DNA of 20,849 bases, from the NCBI GenBank assembly GCA_038244815.1, contig JBBRTB010000045.1, positions 1 to 20,849 of the forward strand. Reading direction: 5' to 3'. This DNA is from DASVHS01 sp038244815 (lineage in GTDB: Bacteria > Acidobacteriota > Thermoanaerobaculia > Gp7-AA8). Positions 16,129 to 20,849 of the stretch are shown here, in pieces (positions within the stretch are counted from its first letter, which is position 1; every line of letters begins with the position of its first letter). Below the pieces are notes generated by a model. It saw only the letters and a list, made by a program, of their open reading frames with translations. It did no database searches and was not told where the DNA came from. The position numbers were made by a program, and so were the translations under genes.

Positions 16129-17214
16129 ATGTCGAAGCGAATCGTATTCATCGCGCTGGCGCTGCTCATCTCACTCTCCAGCGCATTCGCTGCTGAGCAG
16201 TCGAAGAAGAGCGACGCGCCCGCTAAGGCGCCACATATGACCGTCATCGAGCCGGTCAAAGACTTCGGAACCGTTCCCAGGGGAGACAAGCTCGATTGGT
16301 CGTTCGCGGTGAAGAACACCGGCGACGCCGATCTGGAGATCATCGCCGCGCGCCCCTCCTGCGGCTGCACGGTCGCCGATTTCGACAAGATCATCAAGCC
16401 CGGCCAGACCGGCAAGGTCACCGCACACGTCGACACGACGAATTTCGCGGGCCCGATCGCCAAGGCCGTCACGCTCGATACCAACGACCCCTCCACCCCG
16501 TCGACGCAGGTCACCATTCACGCCATCGTCAAGCCGTACGTCGAGGCGCACCCGGCCGGCTTCGTCCGCTTCAACATGCTGCAGGGTGACACCGACGTGC
16601 AGACGGTCACGCTGTACTCCGAGGAGACCGAGCCGTTCGAGATCCTGAAGGTGGAGACGCCGGAGCCGTGGATCAAGGTCGACTACAAGAAGATCGATGA
16701 TCCGGCCCAGGTCGTTCCGACCGTCGGCCGTCCCGGTCAGAATCAGTACCGCGTGAACATCACCGCCGGCGGCAAAGACGCCAAGATCGGTCCGCTCGCG
16801 GAGAAGGTGCACATCGTCACGAACTCCAAGCACTCGCCCGACTACTGGATCAGCGTTTCGGGCGTGATCCGTCCGACGTTCCGCATCGAGCCGAGCGGCG
16901 TCAACTTCGGCGAGGTCGCCCCGACCGACTCCGCGGCCACGCGCTCCGTGGTGCTGCGCTCGAACAACCTCAAGACCCCCGAGCTCTTCGTTGTCAACAA
17001 GGTCGAGTCCTCGGTTCCCGGCGTGACCGCGAACGTGAAGCCGACCCTGAACAAGGGTGAGTACGAAGTGACGCTGCAGGTCGCGCCGACGGCAAAGCCG
17101 GGCGACGTCGACGGCAACGTGACCATCTACACGAACGACAAGGTCACCCCTGTCGTAACGGTCCCGGTGAAGGGAACCATCAAAGCGGTTTCTGTCGCGA
17201 CACCGTCGAAGTAA
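16129..17214 (+). CDS. Exported DUF1573 protein (Ig-like/ASH-type repeats)
   Basis: The protein has 361 residues. Residues 1-22 form a clear signal peptide ending SSAFAAE, so it should be periplasmic or beyond. The DUF1573 signature follows: a KDFGTVPRGDKLDWSFAVKNTG strand pattern and RPSCGCT, with Cys78 and Cys80 close together. Two further beta-sandwich repeats are visible, one around 145-235 and one around 250-355, the latter with RIEPSGVNFGEVAP and a terminal VTVPVKGTIK. Members are common exported proteins with no settled function; the Cys pair may bind a metal or form a disulfide. It has a strong ribosome binding site and its own terminator, so it probably forms a single-gene unit that may be well expressed. 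It diverges from mpl. Confidence 0.9.
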   Translation: MSKRIVFIALALLISLSSAFAAEQSKKSDAPAKAPHMTVIEPVKDFGTVPRGDKLDWSFAVKNTGDADLEIIAARPSCGCTVADFDKIIKPGQTGKVTAHVDTTNFAGPIAKAVTLDTNDPSTPSTQVTIHAIVKPYVEAHPAGFVRFNMLQGDTDVQTVTLYSEETEPFEILKVETPEPWIKVDYKKIDDPAQVVPTVGRPGQNQYRVNITAGGKDAKIGPLAEKVHIVTNSKHSPDYWISVSGVIRPTFRIEPSGVNFGEVAPTDSAATRSVVLRSNNLKTPELFVVNKVESSVPGVTANVKPTLNKGEYEVTLQVAPTAKPGDVDGNVTIYTNDKVTPVVTVPVKGTIKAVSVATPSK

Positions 17215-17235
17215 TCCAGTCGTTGATCGAACTTG

Positions 17236-17261
17236 AAAGGCCGCCTTCGGGCGGCCTTTTT
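17236..17261 (+). terminator. Intrinsic terminator after the DUF1573 gene
   Basis: AAAGGCCGCC (17236-17245), a TTCG tetraloop and GGCGGCC (17250-17256) are followed by five T residues (17257-17261). It begins 21 nt past the DUF1573 stop. It faces the 3' end of the HisN-like gene, but only three T residues follow it on the minus strand, so it should work mainly in the plus direction. Confidence 0.92.
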
Positions 17262-17270
17262 CATTCGTAT

Positions 17271-18035
17271 TCAGCGAAACAACGCCAGGATCTCCTCGTG
17301 AACGCGCCCATTCGTCGAAAGACCGCTTCCCCCGTCCGGCCGCGCTTCCCCGGCCAGTGACGTGAACCGCCCGCCGGCTTCCTCGACGATGATCTGCACG
17401 GCGGCCATGTCCCAGTGGGCGACCCGCGGCTCGATGGCGGCATCGAGACCCCCCTCGGCCACGAGCATATGCGCCCAGAAGTCGCCGAAGCCGCGCGTCC
17501 GCCCGCAGGCACGCAGCAGCCTGACGAAGCGTTCCGTGTCATCGAAATCCTTGATGCTGTCGTAGCCGAGGAATGCGTCGGAGAGGGCGGTGATGCGAGA
17601 GACGTGGATGGGACGATCGTTACAGTACGCGCCGCTGCCCCGGCTGGCCGACCAGCGGCGGTTCATCGCCGGCGCGGAGACGACGCCGAGCATCAGCCTG
17701 CCGTCCTCCTCGAGGGCGATGAGGGTGGCGAATACCGGTACGCCGCGGATGTAATTGCCGGTGGCGTCGATCGGATCGATGATCCAGCGCCGCGCGGCCG
17801 GTCCGGCGCTGCCGAATTCCTCGCCGACGATGCCGTCGCCGGGCCGCTCGGCAGCGAGACGGTCGCGGATCATCCGCTCGGTCGCCTCGTCGGCCTCCGA
17901 GACGGGCGTGTGGTCGCTCTTACCCCGGACCGACAGCGACGACGAGCGGAAGTAGCGCATGGTGATCTCGTCGGCCGATCGGGCCAGCGAAAGCGCGAGA
18001 TCGAGATCGTCGCTCACCGCCGGCGAGGTTAGCAT
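17271..18035 (-). CDS. hisN: Inositol-monophosphatase-family phosphatase, probably histidinol-phosphatase
   Basis: The protein has 254 residues, the usual length. Metal-site motifs are present: GEEFG (71-75), WIIDPIDATGNY (84-95) and WDMAA (208-212). RGFGDFWAHMLVAEG (181-195) and VSAPAMNRRWSA are typical of the HisN branch, which dephosphorylates L-histidinol phosphate in histidine biosynthesis. Related inositol-1-phosphatase or CysQ activity cannot be excluded. The normal DPIDGT motif is changed to DPIDAT here (Gly to Ala at 91), which is unusual. The ATG at 18035 has only a distant GGGAG; a GTG at 18017 is an alternative start. It lies 27 nt downstream of prfA, where prmC is often found. 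No other his gene is in the window. Confidence 0.85.
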   Translation of the reverse strand: MLTSPAVSDDLDLALSLARSADEITMRYFRSSSLSVRGKSDHTPVSEADEATERMIRDRLAAERPGDGIVGEEFGSAGPAARRWIIDPIDATGNYIRGVPVFATLIALEEDGRLMLGVVSAPAMNRRWSASRGSGAYCNDRPIHVSRITALSDAFLGYDSIKDFDDTERFVRLLRACGRTRGFGDFWAHMLVAEGGLDAAIEPRVAHWDMAAVQIIVEEAGGRFTSLAGEARPDGGSGLSTNGRVHEEILALFR

Positions 18036-18062
18036 GCGAGCGAATGAGCTCCCGTGGCGATA

Positions 18063-19133
18063 TCACTTCGCTTCGACGGCTTCCTTCAGCTTCTCGGCCT
18101 GGAAGTGAGAGCTCAGCGGGTCGATGAGGACATCCAGTCCGCCATTCATGACGCCGGGAAGGTTGTGCACGGTCAGTCCGATGCGATGATCGGTGACGCG
18201 GTCCTGCGGAAAGTTGTAGGTGCGGATCTTCTCGGAACGGTCGCCGGAGCCGATCATGCTCTTGCGCGTCGCGGAGAGCTCGGTCTCGCGCTTCTGTCGC
18301 TCGATGTCGTAGAGGCGTGCCTTCAGGACCTTCAGCGCCTTCGCGCGGTTCTTGATCTGCGACTTCTCGTCCTGACAGGAGACCACGACGCCGGTGGGCA
18401 GGTGCGTCATGCGCACGGCCGAATACGTCGTGTTGACGGACTGGCCACCCGGGCCCGAGGAGCAGAACGTGTCGATGCGCAGGTCCTTCTCGGCGACCTG
18501 GATGTCGATGTCTTCGACTTCCGGCAACACGGCCACGGTGATGGCGGAGGTGTGGATGCGCCCCTGGGTCTCGGTCTGGGGTACGCGCTGCACGCGGTGC
18601 ACGCCCGACTCGAATTTCAGGCGAGAGTAGACCTTGTCGCCCTCGATCTGCAGCGTGGCGTCCTTGATCCCGTTGACCGACGAGTAGTTCGCATCAGTGA
18701 TGTCGACCTTCCAGCGCTTCGACTCCGCGTAGCGGATGTACATGCGCATGATCTCGGACGCGAACAGCGAGGCCTCGTCGCCCCCCGTGCCGGCCCGGAT
18801 CTCCACGAAGACGTTCTTGTCGTCGTTGGGATCCTTCGGCTGCAGCAGGACGCGCATCTCGCCTTCGAGCACGGGGACGCGCGGCTCCAGCTCGGCGATC
18901 TCCATCTCCGCGAGCTCACGCATGTCGGCGTCCCCGGTGAGCATTTCCCGGGCGTCGGTCAGGCGCTTCCGCACGTCTTTCAGCTGGCGATACTTGGCGA
19001 CGACCTCCGAGAGTTCGGAGATCGATTTCATCGTGTCGCGATACGCCTTGACGTCGGTGACGATCGACGGCTCGGAGCTCTTGCGCTGCAGCTCGTCGTA
19101 ACGCTTTTCGATGTCGATGAGTTTGTCGTACAT
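18063..19133 (-). CDS. prfA: Peptide chain release factor 1
   Basis: The protein has 356 residues. The GGQ motif that reaches the peptidyl-transferase centre lies in SSGPGGQSVNTT (Gly229-Gln231). The stop-codon-reading tripeptide is the RF1 type P-x-T (PQT, 185-187) in VQRVPQTETQGRIHTSA, not the SPF of RF2. So it recognises UAA and UAG. The C-terminal GSGDRSEKIRTYNFPQDRVTDHR is also characteristic. The ATG at 19133 begins MYDKLIDIEKRYDEL, the family-typical N-terminus; an upstream TTG at 19151 is unlikely. No strong Shine-Dalgarno sequence is seen. The gene follows rpmE and DUF1385 on the same strand, with a GC hairpin in the 74-nt gap before it. Confidence 0.98.
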   Translation of the reverse strand: MYDKLIDIEKRYDELQRKSSEPSIVTDVKAYRDTMKSISELSEVVAKYRQLKDVRKRLTDAREMLTGDADMRELAEMEIAELEPRVPVLEGEMRVLLQPKDPNDDKNVFVEIRAGTGGDEASLFASEIMRMYIRYAESKRWKVDITDANYSSVNGIKDATLQIEGDKVYSRLKFESGVHRVQRVPQTETQGRIHTSAITVAVLPEVEDIDIQVAEKDLRIDTFCSSGPGGQSVNTTYSAVRMTHLPTGVVVSCQDEKSQIKNRAKALKVLKARLYDIERQKRETELSATRKSMIGSGDRSEKIRTYNFPQDRVTDHRIGLTVHNLPGVMNGGLDVLIDPLSSHFQAEKLKEAVEAK

Positions 19134-19180
19134 ACAGGAGTCCGGTGGCAAGCCACTCGCTTCGGGTGAGAGTCACAAAG

Positions 19181-19196
19181 GGCGGCTCGCGCCGCC
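19181..19196 (-). terminator. Weak hairpin between the DUF1385 gene and prfA
   Basis: GGCGGC, a 4-nt loop and GCCGCC form a perfect stem. On the minus strand it is followed by CTTTGTG, a poor T run. It lies 11 nt past the DUF1385 stop. It may be a weak terminator or attenuator that lowers read-through into prfA. Confidence 0.4.
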
Positions 19197-19207
19197 GAAC
19201 TCGAAAG

Positions 19208-20218
19208 CTAGGCGACCGCGGCCTGCTTGCCGTCTTCGACCGCGTCGTACAGCAGGGCCTCGCGCAGGGCGATGATGGCGATCTCGAGCTGGCGGTCGTC
19301 GGGCTCGTTGGTGGTGATCTTCTGGAGCCAGAGGCCGGGCTGGATGAGCGCTTTGCAGAGCGGATTGGTGAGGTGACGCGCCGAGAAGCGGATGACCTCG
19401 TAGGCGAGGCCGGCGATGAGCGGGATGAACACGACGCGCGCGCCGAACTTGATGGCGAACGGCGCCGTCGACGGAATCAGCGAGAACACCAGGATGGAGA
19501 TGGCCATGACGAACAGCAGAAAGCTCGTCCCGCATCGCGGATGGAGCGTCGACTTGCCGCGGGCGTTCTCGACCGTCAGATCCTCTTCCGCCTCGTACGT
19601 GTAGACCGTCTTGTGCTCGGCGCCGTGGTACTGGAACACGCGCTTGATCTCGTCCATAAATGATATCGAAAAAATATAGACGAAAAAGAACACTGCACGG
19701 ATCAGCCCGTCGATGATGTTGTATTCGAAATTCGACATGGCCGGATACACGAACTTCCGCAGCAGATTCGTGAGCCCCAGCGGGGCCAGGATGAACAACC
19801 CCACCGCCAGCAGCAATGCGAATGCGATCGACCCGGCCACGGCCCAGTTCGAGATCTCTTCCTCACCCTCCGCGCCGTCGGTCGATGCCGCGGCCGAGTA
19901 GTTCAAGGCGCGGATTCCGAGGATCAGGGACTGGATGAGTACGACGGAGCCGCGGAGGACGGGCGTCTTGAGAAACCTGTACTTCGCCGTGATCGACGAC
20001 AGTCTGTCCTTCTTGATGGCCACGCCGCCGTCCGGCTGGCGCACCGCCACCGAGTAACCGGTCAGCGAGCGCATCATCACGCCCTCGATGACCGCCTGGC
20101 CACCGATGAGCATGTCCACGTTGCGCTCGCCGGGCATGGCGGAGGTCAGCCCGTTCGTGAAGGCCCCGAACGACCCCGCGATGAGCCGCGCCGCACCTGC
20201 CCACGAGCGACGGAACAT
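19208..20218 (-). CDS. DUF1385 (YqhQ-like) integral membrane protein
   Basis: The protein has 336 residues. The family signature GGQAVIEGVMMRS lies at 39-51 and the conserved YHGAEHKTVYTYE in the middle. ARGKSTLHPRCGTSFLL follows and PLIAGLAYEVIRFSARH comes near the end. About four to five membrane segments are visible, including AVAGSIAFALLLAVGLFIL and a C-terminal pair near 240-280. The function of the family is not known. The ATG at 20218 overlaps the rpmE stop by one base (TAATG), which implies translational coupling to L31. The first 27 residues before MPGERN are longer than usual, so a start at 20137 is possible. Its place between rpmE and prfA is a recurrent neighbourhood, as I recall it. 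Confidence 0.92.
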   Translation of the reverse strand: MFRRSWAGAARLIAGSFGAFTNGLTSAMPGERNVDMLIGGQAVIEGVMMRSLTGYSVAVRQPDGGVAIKKDRLSSITAKYRFLKTPVLRGSVVLIQSLILGIRALNYSAAASTDGAEGEEEISNWAVAGSIAFALLLAVGLFILAPLGLTNLLRKFVYPAMSNFEYNIIDGLIRAVFFFVYIFSISFMDEIKRVFQYHGAEHKTVYTYEAEEDLTVENARGKSTLHPRCGTSFLLFVMAISILVFSLIPSTAPFAIKFGARVVFIPLIAGLAYEVIRFSARHLTNPLCKALIQPGLWLQKITTNEPDDRQLEIAIIALREALLYDAVEDGKQAAVA

Positions 20219-20451
20219 TACTTCTTCGCTCCGGTAGCCACTTTCGGCGGCAGCTTCTTCGCGTAACGCTGCTGGAAGCGGTCGATTCGGCCGGCCGAGT
20301 CGACGAGTTTCTGCTTACCCGTGAAGAACGGATGGCACTTCGAGCAGATATCGACGCGCAGCTCTTTCCTGGTCGAGCCCGTCTTGAACGTCTCGCCGCA
20401 CGCGCAATGCACGTCGATGTGGTGATACTCCGGATGGATCTCTGGTTTCAT
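20218..20451 (-). CDS. rpmE: 50S ribosomal protein L31, zinc-binding type
   Basis: The protein has 77 residues. It begins MKPEIHPEYH, typical of bacterial L31. All four zinc ligands are present: Cys16 and Cys18 (CAC), Cys36 and Cys39 (CSKC). This is the C-plus form that can be exchanged for a zinc-free paralogue when zinc is scarce; no paralogue is visible here. SKCHPFFTGKQKLVDSAGRI follows, the conserved core. The Lys-rich tail (KKLPPKVATGAKK) is slightly long. The stop TAA overlaps the ATG of the DUF1385 gene. AGGGG lies about 9 nt before the ATG. Confidence 0.98.
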   Translation of the reverse strand: MKPEIHPEYHHIDVHCACGETFKTGSTRKELRVDICSKCHPFFTGKQKLVDSAGRIDRFQQRYAKKLPPKVATGAKK

Positions 20452-20496
20452 GAATTTACCCCTGACGAGTCTAATGCTGGCGTTCTGAAAACGGGC

Positions 20497-20502
20497 AGTA
20501 TA
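20497..20502 (-). promoter_or_regulatory. Candidate -10 box of the rpmE operon
   Basis: TATACT on the minus strand lies 45 nt before the rpmE ATG, a good consensus match. The place of the -35 element falls at the edge of the composite repeat tract and has no clear consensus. Confidence 0.4.
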
Positions 20503-20515
20503 GAGGAAAAATTCT

Positions 20516-20707
20516 GGGGGCTGGGTCGCTGGGTCGCTGGGTTGCCGGGTTGCCGGGTCGCTAAGGGCTCGGTGCTCGGTCGCTGGGTTGCCGGGTTGCC
20601 CACGTCGCGTAGTTGCCGGTTACCGGTTACCGTCCCACCCGAGCCCCCAGCACCGAGCACCGAGCGACCCAGCGACCCAGCGACCCAGCGACCCAGCACC
20701 GAGCGAA
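20516..20707. repeat. Composite intergenic repeat tract, copy B (inverted relative to copy A)
   Basis: This tract fills much of the 339-bp gap between rpmE and the right-end transposase. It begins with CTGGGTCG units and GGGTTGCC variants (20521-20600), passes a core CCGGTTACCGGTTACCG (about 20616-20632), and ends with CGACCCAG and GCACCGAG units (about 20650-20704). The core and its flank are the reverse complement, with small differences, of the core in the tract near 2900. An added GCTCGGT / ACCGAGC family of units marks both arms. Arms are mutually complementary. The ORFs across it are low-complexity and not genes. Between the tract and the transposase (20708-20790) I see only probable insertion-sequence end sequence. 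Confidence 0.85.
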
Positions 20708-20790
20708 GGCCCTAGTGCACGTTCAAGCTTGCTAGACTGAGTGAAGTTGAGTTGACCGAAATTGGCAACGAGTGTGAGGGAGGGCGAGCC

Positions 20791-20849
20791 ATGTCGGAAA
20801 AGAGGTACATCGTTCGGTTGAGCGAGGATGAGCGTGCAAGTCTGATTGG
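20791..20849 (+). CDS. IS630-like transposase, N-terminus only (cut by window edge)
   Basis: The ATG at 20791 opens a frame MSEKRYIVRLSEDERASLI that runs off the end. A [KR]-Y-I-V-x-L-[ST]-x-[ED]-E-R beginning is characteristic of the helix-turn-helix N-terminus of IS630-type transposases as I recall them. GAGG and GGGAGGGCGAG upstream provide a purine-rich ribosome binding region. The terminal inverted repeat is probably in 20710-20760 but cannot be fixed without the other end. Whether the element is intact is unknown. Confidence 0.65.
   Translation, partial: MSEKRYIVRLSEDERASLI

Noticed and set aside
20332..20715. ORFs through repeat copy B
   Set aside because: Their peptides simply translate the octamer units on either strand, and they overlap the well-supported rpmE gene.

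Overview
The window is GC-rich, gene-dense bacterial chromosome, probably from a Gram-negative bacterium with a periplasm. The evidence for that is a lipobox lipoprotein, three exported proteins with signal peptides, and Mpl, a peptidoglycan-recycling ligase typical of diderms. Mpl, DUF1573, DUF1385 next to prfA, a very long GreA-like protein and abundant intergenic repeats would suit an Acidobacteriota-like lineage. That assignment is inference from memory of gene content, not a measured result.

Layout. Positions 2-133 hold the tail of a transposase reading in from outside. A minus-strand block follows: an unknown lipoprotein (183-833), lepA (969-2765), a structured repeat tract (about 2811-2985), then a tightly coupled trio (2989-8650) transcribed in the order M1 aminopeptidase, 3-hydroxyisobutyrate dehydrogenase-like enzyme, S9B dipeptidyl peptidase. 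The trio's genes overlap by 4 and 1 nucleotides. Divergent from it is a HerA/YjgR-type ATPase gene (8702-10207). It ends inside a 145-bp inverted-repeat element that is followed by a bidirectional terminator. On the minus strand come a 7Fe ferredoxin, a 690-residue GreA-domain protein and a 52-residue small protein. A polytopic DUF6056-like membrane protein (13202-14527) converges on mpl (14531-15967) with a 3-bp gap. A DUF1573 exported protein (16129-17214) diverges from mpl and ends at a strong terminator. The last minus-strand block reads rpmE, DUF1385, prfA, hisN-like (20451 down to 17271). A second copy of the repeat tract (about 20516-20707) and the first codons of an IS630-like transposase (20791 onward) close the window.

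The genes are mostly housekeeping: translation (LepA, RF1, L31), transcription (GreA-like), peptidoglycan recycling (Mpl), histidine biosynthesis (HisN-like), electron transfer (ferredoxin) and peptide and amino-acid catabolism (the coupled trio). I found no defence system, CRISPR array, prophage or biosynthetic cluster. The less ordinary content lies between and around genes: the composite repeat present in two inverted copies, the inverted-repeat element that supplies a stop codon, a REP-like motif that supplies another, -10-like boxes set 6-9 nt before start codons without Shine-Dalgarno sequences, and the oversized GreA-domain protein.
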